A stretch of 34,011 nucleotides of DNA from Bacteroidota bacterium (lineage in GTDB: Bacteria > Bacteroidota > Bacteroidia > Cytophagales > Cyclobacteriaceae), in assembly GCA_003242315.1 (NCBI GenBank), contig QGUY01000007.1, positions 1 to 34,011 of the forward strand, in the 5' to 3' direction. The notes beneath the pieces were generated by a model, which saw only the letters and a program-made list of their open reading frames with translations, was not told where the DNA came from and did no database searches. Positions 1 through 7,936 of this stretch are shown in pieces. The first letter of the stretch is position 1; each line of letters opens with the position of its first letter. Position numbers and translations under genes: made by a program.

Positions 1-23
1 GGGGAGAATTGCAAAATTTATCC

Positions 24-39
24 AGGCGCACCAGCGCCT
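24..39 (-). terminator. Possible weak terminator hairpin after the SRPBCC gene
   Basis: AGGCGC and GCGCCT pair around a four-base loop, directly at the stop codon of the minus-strand SRPBCC gene. On the minus strand the hairpin is followed by GGATAAATTTTG, which is T-rich but not a clean T-run, so termination is only a possibility. Confidence 0.35.
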
Positions 40-875
40 CACTTCTCAACCCCCTCCGCTATCTTTCTCAACGCCTTATCCCACTGCGGATCGTGAACCT
101 TCGCCCACAACCTGGCAAGGGGACCCGACTTTGCCGTCAGCACGGTCTTTCCATCCTTTGATGTGAGCTCGAATTCTTCCGTGTACGTCTCCTCTCCATC
201 AACATAATAAAACACCAGCTTCTGATTCTCAATCCGCTCGCTGACAACGCCGCTCGCGCCAATCTCCCCCTTGTGGTTCTTCCAAACAATGGGAGATCCT
301 TTTTGAAAATCCGACTCGACAACCGTTCCCTCGGAAAACGACTGCGCCCAGTTGGTCACCGCTTCGAGCGTTACCAACATTTGCCAAACTTGTTCGACCG
401 GCGCATTGATCTCGATGGTCTTGACAAGGTCCGTAACCTCCACGTAATCCAAAAGCATCGCGCCAATAAGTGATGTCCATCCTTCCACAAAGCACTCCCT
501 GGCGAAGTCTTTGGTCTTCGGGAAGGTTTCAAGACCCTCGTGCGTCAGCTTAACACGCGTTTTGCTTTTGCCTTCGCTGAAGAGTTCCCACGTGACAAAG
601 GAGTTTCCTTCGTAGCCTTGATACCGCCAACTGTATTTCAACCTCTTCTGAGGAATCACTTCCAGCACTTTACACAAGTGAACGTACTGCTCCCCTCCTT
701 CCTCGCCGCCGACAAAGCTGAACTCAAATCCCACCTCAGGCTTGAATTCGGCAATGTCGAAATACCAATGCTTCATGTCTTCCTTCGACGTTATCGCCTT
801 CCACACTTTCGCGATGGGCGCATTGTAGGTACGCTCGAAAACAACGGGCTCCGCTACTACTGATTGAGTCTTCAT
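39..875 (-). CDS. SRPBCC / AHSA1-type protein with two tandem START-like domains
   Basis: A 278-residue protein made of two SRPBCC (Bet v1-like, AHSA1-type) domains in tandem, roughly residues 10-145 and 148-270. Each opens with the family's typical pattern: FERTYNAPIAKVWKAIT in the first, KTIEINAPVEQVWQMLV in the second. These folds form a deep hydrophobic pocket. In bacteria many AHSA1-type proteins sit beside an ArsR-type repressor and have no proven ligand. No signal peptide or membrane segment is visible, so it is probably cytosolic. The ATG overlaps the stop codon of the upstream ArsR gene (ATGA), so the two are almost certainly co-transcribed and translationally coupled. The family is clear; the ligand and physiological role cannot be read from the sequence. 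Confidence 0.88.
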   Translation of the reverse strand: MKTQSVVAEPVVFERTYNAPIAKVWKAITSKEDMKHWYFDIAEFKPEVGFEFSFVGGEEGGEQYVHLCKVLEVIPQKRLKYSWRYQGYEGNSFVTWELFSEGKSKTRVKLTHEGLETFPKTKDFARECFVEGWTSLIGAMLLDYVEVTDLVKTIEINAPVEQVWQMLVTLEAVTNWAQSFSEGTVVESDFQKGSPIVWKNHKGEIGASGVVSERIENQKLVFYYVDGEETYTEEFELTSKDGKTVLTAKSGPLARLWAKVHDPQWDKALRKIAEGVEK

Positions 876-1240
876 GTCTTTTTCTTTTTGGTTTTACTCC
901 TTACTGTTTTTGATTTCTTTGACCGCGATGCAGATTGTTCGAGGTACTCGCCCAACGCATCGAGTTTCCTGGTCCAGAATGCTTTGTATTGTTCCGTCCA
1001 GTCGGCCACTTCCCTGAGTCCTTCGAGTCGCGCGTGGAAAAACTTTTCACGTCCCTCCTCGCGGACTTCAACCAGCCCACATTCCGCCAATATGCGCAAG
1101 TGCTTGGCGATCGCGGGACGGCTTACGCGGAACTGATCTACAACGCCGGACAGGTTGTGCGATCTGCGCGACAGCAAATGGATAATCTCCCGCCGCGTTG
1201 GGTCGGCAATGGCCTGAAATACGTCTCTCCGTGTGATCAT
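872..1240 (-). CDS. ArsR-family winged-helix transcriptional repressor
   Basis: About 122 residues with an ArsR/SmtB-type winged-helix domain: DVFQAIADPTRREIIHLL near the start, then the helix-turn-helix around SGVVDQFRVSRPAIAKHLR and the wing region LVEVREEGREKFFHAR. The C-terminus is a run of lysines and serines. I chose the ATG at 1240 because it starts just before the conserved domain; the frame stays open upstream to 1375, but that part resembles intergenic repeat. No cysteine metal-binding motif is visible, which fits the metal-independent branch that pairs with SRPBCC proteins. Its stop overlaps the start of the SRPBCC gene by four bases. An 18-bp perfect palindrome 27 bp upstream is the likely site of autorepression. 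Confidence 0.88.
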   Translation of the reverse strand: MITRRDVFQAIADPTRREIIHLLSRRSHNLSGVVDQFRVSRPAIAKHLRILAECGLVEVREEGREKFFHARLEGLREVADWTEQYKAFWTRKLDALGEYLEQSASRSKKSKTVRSKTKKKKT

Positions 1241-1255
1241 ATCGTGTTCGTGATG

Positions 1256-1284
1256 TGAAGATAAAAGGAAACCATATGGTTTCC
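1256..1284 (-). promoter_or_regulatory. Palindromic operator and -7-like element of the ArsR-SRPBCC operon
   Basis: GGAAACCATATGGTTTCC at 1267-1284 is a perfect 18-bp palindrome. Directly downstream on the minus strand lies TATCTTCA (1256-1263), which resembles the Bacteroidota -7 element TAnnTTTG with two mismatches. A dimeric ArsR protein bound to the palindrome would block the promoter. The palindrome is seen directly; its binding by the adjacent repressor is inferred from position and symmetry. Confidence 0.6.
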
Positions 1285-1311
1285 TAATGGGTGGGGATTT
1301 TTTTGAGGTTT

Positions 1312-1356
1312 TTTCTTCACCACAGAGACACGGAGGTGCACTGAGGTACACAGAGG
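1312..1356 (+). repeat. CACAGAGACACNGAGG-type intergenic repeat, left copy
   Basis: The first 20 bases (TTTCTTCACCACAGAGACAC) match exactly, in inverted orientation, a copy at 1886-1929. After one mismatch the match continues through GAGG and the common end CACAGAGG. Repeats of this CACAGAGACACAGAGG type occur in intergenic DNA of many environmental bacteria. Confidence 0.7.
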
Positions 1357-1595
1357 AAAATTCAATGTGCGTCAATATGGACTATGGGGAGTCGTGCCTA
1401 TTGTACAATATGCCAGTTGTGAATGGAGAGCACTGGCCCGCCTGGCGGCAGGCAGGCGCTGATGCGCGGTATTTTTTACCACAGAGGCGCAGAGGCGCGG
1501 GAGTTGGTGAGACGCGGAGCCCGCAGGGCGTTCAGTAGGATATCCGACGTCGTTCCTCGGAATCTGGATTGTGCAAGAAGGGTCCGCAGAGCCGG

Positions 1596-1613
1596 GTCGC
1601 CGTAAACGGCGAC
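1596..1613. repeat. Perfect short hairpin
   Basis: GTCGCCGT and ACGGCGAC pair perfectly around a two-base loop. There is no flanking T-run and no adjacent gene end, so this is more likely part of a repetitive element than a terminator. Confidence 0.5.
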
Positions 1614-1885
1614 GGGAAAGCGGTACTTGATTAGCGACCTCATACTATCAAGTCTGCAAAACTCCTGGCAGGTAGCCCAACTTCAACACTTCAACACATT
1701 TCTCTGAACCACTACGACGCTAACATAGGAGGGCACATAGGGTTTTCACATGGCGCAAAGAAACGCAAAGAAAGCAATGACTATGGACGAACGCGTGCGC
1801 CGCTTGCGGCACCTGTGACCTATCTATAAATCATCAGAAGCCGGCAGAATTTAACCGACTCCGTACGAACAGTTATTGAAGCACC

Positions 1886-1929
1886 CCTCTGTGCAACTCA
1901 ATGTCCTCTGTGTCTCTGTGGTGAAGAAA
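1886..1929 (-). repeat. CACAGAGACACAGAGG-type intergenic repeat, right copy
   Basis: Inverted partner of the 1312-1356 element: the reverse complement begins with the same 20 bases and ends in CACAGAGG. It lies just after the stop codon of the DUF349 gene. The pair encloses about 530 bp without genes. Confidence 0.7.
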
Positions 1930-1952
1930 TCGCGACTCTGCTGTGAAAGAAA

Positions 1953-3806
1953 TCAAACCGTCCTCAAAATGCGCAGCTGCTGCTTCAGTTGATCCAGGTG
2001 ATCGCTGGCGATGCGGATCTTGTCATTGAATTCTTCACGATACTTCTCCGCATTTTCGGAACGACCGAAAAATTCCAGGTTGTTGCGCCAAACGGCAATG
2101 TCGTTCTCGACTTTAGATATCTTCTTGCGGATCGCCAGCTCCTTTTGAAATAATTTCTTATCTGCATTCGGGTCACTGCGAAGACCATCAATCTGGCCTT
2201 CCAGCAATATAATCCCCTTCTCTTCTTCTGATACGTCCGGCAAAGCAGCGACAAACTTCGAGACTGCATCATTGTACCGCGCGCGAAGCGATGAAAGCTC
2301 CTTCCTCGGCACAAAGCCAATCTCGTTAAACTTGCGTTGCAAATCTTTCAGTATATCTACCGTACCCGTTCCCTCCTTCGCATGGCGTTCCATCTCTTCG
2401 CAGATCGCCAGCTTGCGCTCGAGGTTAGCCATCTGCTCTTCCTCTACCTTGCCATGCTGACTTCTCTTATGTTCGAAGAAGTAATCACATGCTTCCTTAA
2501 ATTCCTGGAAGACCTTTTCACGGAACTTCTCAGGTACAGGTCCGATCTCCTTCCACTTTGCCTGCAACGCCTTCAGCTCGGCTGCAGCAGAGTCCCAATC
2601 CGTGCTGTCCTTAAGCTCTCGCGCACGGGCTACCAACTCATTCTTGAGCTTGAGGTTCTGCTCGCGTTCTTCGTCGAGCTTCTTGAAGAAGGCATTCTTG
2701 TTGCTGAAGAACTGCTTGAATGCTGACCAGAATCGCTTGTTAACTTCCTTCGCCTTCGCCCGCGGAAGTCCTCCTACTTCCTCCCAGCGACGCTGCAGTT
2801 CGAGAATCTCTTTCGTCTTCTGGTTCCACTCCTTGATGCGGTCCGACTGGAACGTAGTAAACGCCTGCACCTCGTCAGCGATCGCCATCTTCCGCTCGAG
2901 GTTAACGTTCAGTTCCTGCTGCAAGGTTTGGAGATAGGCATCACGACGTGCATAGACCGCATCTGAAGCTGCCTTGAAGCGTTGCCAAACGGCGTCCTTA
3001 TCTTCCAGCGGAACAGGACCAATGTGCTTGAACTCGTGGTGGAGTTCATTCAACTCACGTATGGCATCCTTGATGATCTCCACTTCCGCGAGTCGCTCAG
3101 CGCGTGCGCAGAGTTCAAGTTTGGCCTCAAGATTTTTCTTGCGGTCGAGTTCCTTGAGTTCGAAGTAAATGCTTTGATTATCATAGAACCGATCTACGAG
3201 CGCGTGATAGTTTGCCCAGATCGTCTTGGCATGTGGACCAGGTACAGGGCCAACTGCCTTCCACTCCTTTTGAAGTTCTTTGAATCGCTCAAACTGGTTG
3301 TTCATGTCCTGAGAGTCAACCAGCTCGCGCAACTTCTCAAGGAGCTCCTGTTTTATTCTGAGGTTTTCAGCTTTGCGGTCTTCTTCTTCGCGAAGCTGTT
3401 TTGCTCTGCGATCGCGGATCAGACGAACGTGCGCATCAAATGCGATGTCAAGTTCATCGTCCTTGTATTCAAAGTCTTCTTCCGCACCGCCTGTTTCGAT
3501 GAAGCGTTGTTTAGCGGCGTTGCGTTCTTTTTCGCGGATGTCATCAAACAACGGTTTGATGTCACGAAGTATCCGGTCAGCGCGCGCGATGTCATCGCTG
3601 CGCGAGAGTTCCTTCACAAGGTCTACAAACTGCTTTTTGGTGTAGCCGCTGTAGTCTTCCTTGTGGTCATCTTCGTGTGAACCCGTGTCAGGATCTTCTT
3701 CCTCGTGACGATCCAATTCGGAATTCGCGGACACAATCCCATGGGACCGACCCGCGATGGACGGGTCCAACCTCTTCTCTTCCCTGATTTCTTTTTCCAT
3801 TTCCAT
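1953..3806 (-). CDS. DUF349 domain protein with five repeats
   Basis: About 617 residues. A charged, acidic N-terminus (to about residue 60) is followed by five DUF349 repeats, each with the [VI]G-x-[VL]P signature: about residues 185-189, 262-266, 344-348, 421-425 and 496-500. The repeats are helical and rich in Lys, Glu and Arg, and the C-terminal 90 residues look like coiled coil. DUF349 proteins are widespread in Bacteroidota with no settled biochemical role; cytosolic scaffolding or nucleic-acid association would be a guess. I start at the ATG at 3806 because the longer frame would need a TTG and adds no conserved sequence; the ATG at 3800 is also possible. yqgE lies 52 bp upstream on the same strand, so the two may form an operon. 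Confidence 0.85.
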   Translation of the reverse strand: MEMEKEIREEKRLDPSIAGRSHGIVSANSELDRHEEEDPDTGSHEDDHKEDYSGYTKKQFVDLVKELSRSDDIARADRILRDIKPLFDDIREKERNAAKQRFIETGGAEEDFEYKDDELDIAFDAHVRLIRDRRAKQLREEEDRKAENLRIKQELLEKLRELVDSQDMNNQFERFKELQKEWKAVGPVPGPHAKTIWANYHALVDRFYDNQSIYFELKELDRKKNLEAKLELCARAERLAEVEIIKDAIRELNELHHEFKHIGPVPLEDKDAVWQRFKAASDAVYARRDAYLQTLQQELNVNLERKMAIADEVQAFTTFQSDRIKEWNQKTKEILELQRRWEEVGGLPRAKAKEVNKRFWSAFKQFFSNKNAFFKKLDEEREQNLKLKNELVARARELKDSTDWDSAAAELKALQAKWKEIGPVPEKFREKVFQEFKEACDYFFEHKRSQHGKVEEEQMANLERKLAICEEMERHAKEGTGTVDILKDLQRKFNEIGFVPRKELSSLRARYNDAVSKFVAALPDVSEEEKGIILLEGQIDGLRSDPNADKKLFQKELAIRKKISKVENDIAVWRNNLEFFGRSENAEKYREEFNDKIRIASDHLDQLKQQLRILRTV

Positions 3807-3858
3807 GCTTGTGGCCCACTTGATTGAACGCAATCTTCCTAAAGATACTCAAAATTGG

Positions 3859-4443
3859 TCAATTCAGCCGGGGATCGACCGGATAGTTAGAGTACACGGA
3901 AAACCGACCGCCCATGTTTTCCAAAGCTTTCTTCCACATCAGCTTGGGGTCGGTGTCGAACAGGAGTTCTTCCGTCACGTAATCGCAAACAATCCACGAG
4001 TCTTCCTCCAGTTCGGCCATGAGCTGACCCGGAGCCCATCCGCTGTATCCCAGAAAGAACCGAATGTTCTCGGCCGACAGCTGTCCGGTGTCGGTCAGGA
4101 ACATGAGGCTGTCAAAACTTCCACCCCAGTAAATCCCTTCCAGGATTTGTGAGGAATTCTCGATCTCAGTGTTGCGGTGGATAAAATGCAGCGTATCCTG
4201 CTGCACCGGTCCGCCGACAAACACCGGTTCCCGGATATTCTTAATATCCTCCATTACTTCATTAACTTTGAGAATGGAAGGTTTGTTCAATACGAACCCG
4301 AAAGAACCGTCTTCGTTGTGCTCACAAAGGAGGACCACGGTGCGTTCGAAGTTGGGATCAGGGAGAAAAGGTTCCGAAATCAGCAACCTGCCTTTTTCGG
4401 GTTTAATGTGGTTCCTGTACTTAAAGAAATCCATATCCGCCAT
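3859..4443 (-). CDS. yqgE: YqgE/AlgH family protein
   Basis: About 194 residues, the usual YqgE/AlgH (DUF179) size. The family signature is clear: KGRLLISEPFLPDPNFERTV near residues 17-36, then LLCEHNEDGSFGFVLNKP at about 38-54, and later VFVGGPVQQDTLHFIH and FFLGYSGWAPGQLMAELEED. The fold is known but the biochemical function is not; AlgH has been linked to alginate regulation in Pseudomonas. The start is the ATG at 4443 (the longer frame needs a TTG); ATG at 4434 would also fit. No export signal is visible. It is divergent from pdxH and probably co-transcribed with the DUF349 gene downstream. Confidence 0.92.
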   Translation of the reverse strand: MADMDFFKYRNHIKPEKGRLLISEPFLPDPNFERTVVLLCEHNEDGSFGFVLNKPSILKVNEVMEDIKNIREPVFVGGPVQQDTLHFIHRNTEIENSSQILEGIYWGGSFDSLMFLTDTGQLSAENIRFFLGYSGWAPGQLMAELEEDSWIVCDYVTEELLFDTDPKLMWKKALENMGGRFSVYSNYPVDPRLN

Positions 4444-4566
4444 AGTCCTACCGTTATACAACCCGCCCAATTCACTCAAGAGCAATCTTTACATGAATAA
4501 AATACTTGAAATTCAGACCTCCAAATTTTAAACGCGGCGTAGTTTTGCGCTATTATTTGCAACCGA

Positions 4567-5211
4567 ATGCATAACCTGGCTGATCTAAGACGAGAATACA
4601 CCCGCGCCTCCCTCGAACTTCCCGAAGGCGTTGCCGATCCCCTTCACCTGCTTCAAACGTGGCTCGACGACGCGATTCGGGCGGAAGCGCTTGAACCAAA
4701 CGCGATGACGCTGTCCACTGTGAACGAACACGGACGCCCCCGCGCACGCATCGTCCTGTTAAAAGGAATCCATGAAGGCAAGCTTGAATTTTATACGAAC
4801 TATCAAAGCGATAAGGGTCTGGAACTCGAAAAAAATCCTGCGTGTGCGCTAACGTTCTTTTGGCCGGAGATTGAACGACAGATTCGCATCGAAGGCGTCG
4901 CCGATCGGCTGTCACCGGAAAAGTCGGACGCGTACTTCCAAAGTCGTCCACGCGGTTCCCAAATCGGCGCCTGGGCCTCGCCTCAAAGCAATGCCATCGC
5001 CAACCGGCGCATCCTTGAGGAACGTTTTGCACAATTGGAAAAGAAATTCGGGCCCGACGCGCCCATACCGCGCCCCCGTCAATGGGGTGGTTTCGGTGTT
5101 GAACCTTATGTTATTGAATTCTGGCAGGGACGGGCCAACAGGCTTCACGACAGAATCTGCTATACCCGAAAGAAGGACAACAGCTGGACTGCCCGGCGAC
5201 TGGCGCCCTAG
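4567..5211 (+). CDS. pdxH: Pyridoxamine 5'-phosphate oxidase
   Basis: 214 residues, the normal length. This FMN enzyme oxidises pyridoxine or pyridoxamine 5'-phosphate to pyridoxal 5'-phosphate, the last step of PLP synthesis and salvage. Visible motifs are the FMN-binding RARIVLLKG (about 59-67), FYTNYQSDKG (75-84), SRPRGSQIGAWASPQS (126-141), the substrate-binding region EFWQGRANRLHDR (184-196) and the typical C-terminal RRLAP. It stands alone on the plus strand, divergent from yqgE. Its stop codon shares the palindrome CTAG (5208-5211) with the stop of the convergent bshB1 gene, so the two genes overlap by four bases. Confidence 0.96.
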   Translation: MHNLADLRREYTRASLELPEGVADPLHLLQTWLDDAIRAEALEPNAMTLSTVNEHGRPRARIVLLKGIHEGKLEFYTNYQSDKGLELEKNPACALTFFWPEIERQIRIEGVADRLSPEKSDAYFQSRPRGSQIGAWASPQSNAIANRRILEERFAQLEKKFGPDAPIPRPRQWGGFGVEPYVIEFWQGRANRLHDRICYTRKKDNSWTARRLAP

Positions 5212-5927
5212 AGCAGCTGGGTAAGGTCGCGTACGCCTGGAAAACGACGTACCGTAAAGCCTTCGCCGTATTTGACGCCAATGGTATGCCCCATGTCGAT
5301 GGCCCTCGCTTCCAGCTTTCTGAGGAAATCCTGGCTGGAAATATAGGTTTCAGGTTCGCTGCTGTCGGGATTGTAAAACTGCGAGCTAAAAGCCCGGATT
5401 GCCTGCATTTTGATATCCCAATAATCGGACACGTCCACGATAAGGTCGGGTGTCACGAATTCGCTCTGGATGTAGTGATAGATCACTGATGGCCGCCAGG
5501 GTTCCTGGATTCTTCCTTCCTCGTCTTTCGTCTCAATCCGTCGCAATCCGGCTGCAAAGCAAGCCTCATACGCCAGTTCTGACGCACGGGGATGGTCGGG
5601 GTGACGGTCTGCTACGGCGTTAGCCAGCAGGATTCTGGGCCGAAATTTCCGGATAGCGCTCACTACCAGAAGGCGGTCTTCGGCCGAATTCGTAAAAAAT
5701 CCATCCCTTAGCCCCAGGTTAACGCGAGCGGAAAGGCCGAGGATCTTTGCGGAGGCTTCGGCTTCGGCAATGCGGATTTCCGGCGTACCGCGTGTGCCCA
5801 GTTCACCGCGGGTTAGGTCGACGACACCTACCTTATAGCCCATCGCCACATGACTGGCGATCGTCCCGCCGCATCCGAGTTCTGCATCGTCGGGATGGGC
5901 AGCAAGAACGAGGATATCAAGATTCAT
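5208..5927 (-). CDS. bshB1: Bacillithiol biosynthesis deacetylase BshB1
   Basis: 239 residues of the LmbE/PIG-L zinc deacetylase fold. It removes the acetyl group from GlcNAc-malate, giving GlcN-malate, the second step of bacillithiol synthesis. The zinc-binding AHPDD motif is at residues 10-14 and the second metal/active-site motif HPDHP at 109-113. DGFFTN near 75-80 and the C-terminal GVKYGEGFTVRR are typical of the BshB1 branch rather than of general PIG-L proteins. Bacillithiol is a major low-molecular-weight thiol in Bacteroidota as well as Firmicutes. The gene follows trxB by 13 bp on the same strand, so both thiol-redox genes are probably in one transcript. bshA and bshC are not in the window. 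Confidence 0.9.
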   Translation of the reverse strand: MNLDILVLAAHPDDAELGCGGTIASHVAMGYKVGVVDLTRGELGTRGTPEIRIAEAEASAKILGLSARVNLGLRDGFFTNSAEDRLLVVSAIRKFRPRILLANAVADRHPDHPRASELAYEACFAAGLRRIETKDEEGRIQEPWRPSVIYHYIQSEFVTPDLIVDVSDYWDIKMQAIRAFSSQFYNPDSSEPETYISSQDFLRKLEARAIDMGHTIGVKYGEGFTVRRFPGVRDLTQLL

Positions 5928-5940
5928 GAAGAGGCTTCAC

Positions 5941-6906
5941 TTAAACTTTGACAGTGCGGGCGGTCATTTCAGCTTCCCGGGCCGCCAGAAACTTCTCCGC
6001 ATCAAGCGCACCCATACATCCGGTACCGGCAGCCGTTATGGCCTGGCGATACACGCGATCGGCAGCGTCGCCCGTTGCAAATACACCTTCGACGTTCGTG
6101 CGCGTTGTACCCGGTTGCACTTTGATGTAACCGGCCTCATCAAGTTCGAGATAGTCGGCAAAGATTTCAGTGTTCGGCTTGTGACCGATGGCGAGGAAGA
6201 ATCCCTGAATAGGAATTTCACTAATCGCGCCCGTCTTGTTGTTGATGACTCGAACGCCCGTCACGCCATTGTCGTCGCCCAACACTTCCTGTGTCTCAGT
6301 GTTCCAGTGAATTTGAATGTTTGGTGTATTGAATACGCGTTGTTGCATGATGTTGGACGCGCGCATTTCATCACGTCTCACCAGGAGGTGAACTTTACGA
6401 CAGAGTTTGGCAAGGTAAGTCGCTTCTTCAGCAGCGGAGTCGCCCGCTCCCACAACAGCAACATCTTTACCGCGATAGAAGTATCCGTCGCAAACGGCGC
6501 ATGCTGACACGCCGCGGTTTGCAAACTTTTGTTCAGAAGGAATTCCGAGATACTTGGCCGATGCGCCGGTGGCGATGATCACCGCCTCTGCATGCACTGT
6601 TTCCTTTTCATCGATGATAAGCTTGAGCGGATATACCGAGAAGTCGACCCCTGTCACCATCGAATAGTAAATCTTCGTACCGAATCGTTCCGCTTGTTGC
6701 TGGAGGTCGAGCATCATCTGCGGGCCATTAACACCTTGCGGATAGCCCGGAAAGTTCTCGACGTCGTTGGTGGTGGTGAGTTGTCCGCCTGGCTGACTTC
6801 CCGTATAGAGAACAGGATTGAGTCCGGCACGTGCTGCATAGATAGCGGCGGTGTATCCGGCGGGACCAGAACCAATGATGGCTACTTTAACTGTTTCGTT
6901 TCCCAT
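5941..6906 (-). CDS. trxB: Thioredoxin reductase (NADPH)
   Basis: 321 residues, normal for the low-molecular-weight flavoprotein. It transfers electrons from NADPH through FAD and a redox-active disulfide to thioredoxin. Motifs: FAD-binding GSGPAG (12-17), IATGA (111-115), the CAVC redox centre (136-139) followed by DG, NADPH-binding GAGDSAAEEA (153-162), and GVFATGDAAD in the second FAD segment near the C-terminus. A close relative could instead reduce bacilliredoxin (the Bdr/YpdA system), but the CxxC present here favours a true TrxB. It is followed by bshB1 after 13 bp. A hairpin terminator separates it from the sigma factor gene upstream, so it probably has its own promoter. Confidence 0.95.
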   Translation of the reverse strand: MGNETVKVAIIGSGPAGYTAAIYAARAGLNPVLYTGSQPGGQLTTTNDVENFPGYPQGVNGPQMMLDLQQQAERFGTKIYYSMVTGVDFSVYPLKLIIDEKETVHAEAVIIATGASAKYLGIPSEQKFANRGVSACAVCDGYFYRGKDVAVVGAGDSAAEEATYLAKLCRKVHLLVRRDEMRASNIMQQRVFNTPNIQIHWNTETQEVLGDDNGVTGVRVINNKTGAISEIPIQGFFLAIGHKPNTEIFADYLELDEAGYIKVQPGTTRTNVEGVFATGDAADRVYRQAITAAGTGCMGALDAEKFLAAREAEMTARTVKV

Positions 6907-6934
6907 GACAATTGCTTACCTGCACATAAAATAA

Positions 6935-6956
6935 AGGGTCTCACGCAGGAGACCCT
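6935..6956 (-). terminator. Rho-independent terminator after the sigma factor gene
   Basis: AGGGTCTC and GAGACCCT form a perfect 8-bp stem with a six-base loop. On the minus strand the stem runs into TTTATTTTATG. It lies 38 bp past the stop codon of the sigma factor gene and upstream of trxB, so it should separate the two transcription units. Confidence 0.75.
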
Positions 6957-6993
6957 ATAGAAATTCCAAATACGTTTAATGAACCGCAACGGA

Positions 6994-7857
6994 TTAACCG
7001 AGGTACGGCTTCAGGGCCTTGCTCCTGGATGTGTGGCGCAACCTCCGGATGGCCTTTTCCTTGATCTGGCGGACGCGTTCACGCGTGAGGTTGAACTTTT
7101 CGCCGATTTCTTCCAGCGTCATTGAGTGTTCGCCGTTCAGTCCGAAGTACAAGGTGATGACATCCGCCTCGCGTTGCGTGAGCGTTGAAAGTGCGCGTTG
7201 CACTTCGCGGCGCAGCGAATCATTCATCAGCCCGGAGTCAGGTGTTTCTTCGCTGTCGTTCTCGAGTACATCGAGCAGACTATTTTCTTCACCCTGAACG
7301 AAGGGAGCATCCATTGACACGTGGCGACCGGAGATCTTCATGGTGTCCACTACTTCCGCGGTGGTCACGTCGAGTACTTCCGCGAGTTCTTCAGGTGAAG
7401 GTTCGCGTTCATACTTTTGTTCCAGCTCCGAAAAGGTCTTTGATATCTTGTTAAGCGATCCGACGCGGTTCAAAGGAAGGCGAACGATTCGCGATTGTTC
7501 TGCCAGTGCCTGAAGGATCGACTGACGTATCCACCAAACCGCATACGAGATGAATTTGAAACCGCGCGTTTCGTCAAAGCGTTGAGCGGCCTTGATCAGA
7601 CCGAGGTTACCTTCGTTGATCAGGTCACCTAAGGAAAGTCCCTGGTTTTGATATTGCTTGGCAACAGACACCACGAAACGAAGGTTAGCCTTCGTCAGCT
7701 TTTCAAGAGCGATCTGATCGCCCTCCTTAATACGCTTCGCCAATTCCACCTCTTCATCAGGAGTAAGCAGATCCACCTTGCCGATCTCCTGGAGGTACTT
7801 ATCCAGCGATTGGCTTTCGCGGTTGGTAATCTGTTTGCTTATCTTTAACTGTCTCAT
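6994..7857 (-). CDS. rpoD: Primary RNA polymerase sigma factor, RpoD/SigA family (Bacteroidota short form)
   Basis: 287 residues, the characteristic length of the Bacteroidota housekeeping sigma factor, which lacks the long region 1.1 of proteobacterial RpoD. Region 1.2 is at SLDKYLQEIGKVDLLTPDEE, region 2 at LRFVVSVAKQYQNQGLSLGD and FKFISYAVWWIRQSILQALA, region 3 around LNRVGSLNKISKTFSELEQK, and region 4 carries the -35-type helix-turn-helix TLEEIGEKFNLTRERVRQIK. This protein is expected to read the TTG / TAnnTTTG promoters of the phylum, two candidates for which are listed here. pnp lies 79 bp upstream on the same strand, with a promoter candidate in between, and a strong terminator follows. 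Confidence 0.95.
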   Translation of the reverse strand: MRQLKISKQITNRESQSLDKYLQEIGKVDLLTPDEEVELAKRIKEGDQIALEKLTKANLRFVVSVAKQYQNQGLSLGDLINEGNLGLIKAAQRFDETRGFKFISYAVWWIRQSILQALAEQSRIVRLPLNRVGSLNKISKTFSELEQKYEREPSPEELAEVLDVTTAEVVDTMKISGRHVSMDAPFVQGEENSLLDVLENDSEETPDSGLMNDSLRREVQRALSTLTQREADVITLYFGLNGEHSMTLEEIGEKFNLTRERVRQIKEKAIRRLRHTSRSKALKPYLG

Positions 7858-7886
7858 CCCGTTATGCGAAAAATTCGAATGTGTAA

Positions 7887-7917
7887 CAATATAAGGTCAA
7901 TTCATAGTTCCTGTCAA
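7887..7917 (-). promoter_or_regulatory. Candidate promoter of the sigma factor gene
   Basis: On the minus strand a TTG (in TTGACAGG, 7915-7917) and TATATTG (7887-7893) are 21 bp apart, close to the Bacteroidota pattern TTG-N19-21-TAnnTTTG. The site is about 30 bp upstream of the sigma factor start codon. Assigned by pattern only. Confidence 0.5.
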
Positions 7918-7936
7918 CGCCAAAATGGGCAGGGTT

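Larger units (their letters stand above)
1285..1952. other. Gene-free stretch with small degenerate repeats
   Basis: No convincing gene lies here; the short open frames show no recognisable domain. The stretch holds an inverted pair of CACAGAGACACAGAGG-type repeats at its ends, a related unit at 1478-1495 (ACCACAGAGGCGCAGAGG), a GCGCAAAGAAACGCAAAG run near 1753-1770, a GC-rich CCCGCCTGGCGGCAGGCAGG element near 1438, and a hairpin at 1596-1613. It looks like a dump of non-autonomous repetitive intergenic elements. Confidence 0.6.

Noticed and set aside
1238..1375. 45-residue N-terminal extension of the ArsR protein
   Set aside because: It would translate through the palindromic operator and the intergenic repeat, while the conserved domain begins right after the ATG at 1240.
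1287..1605. Two short plus-strand frames in the gene-free stretch
   Set aside because: They are built from the CACAGAGG-type repeats and show no domain or start signal.
4444..4566. Promoters in the yqgE-pdxH divergent gap
   Set aside because: TATTATTTG at 4551-4559 resembles a -7 element but has wrong internal spacing and lies too close to the pdxH start; nothing convincing on the other strand.
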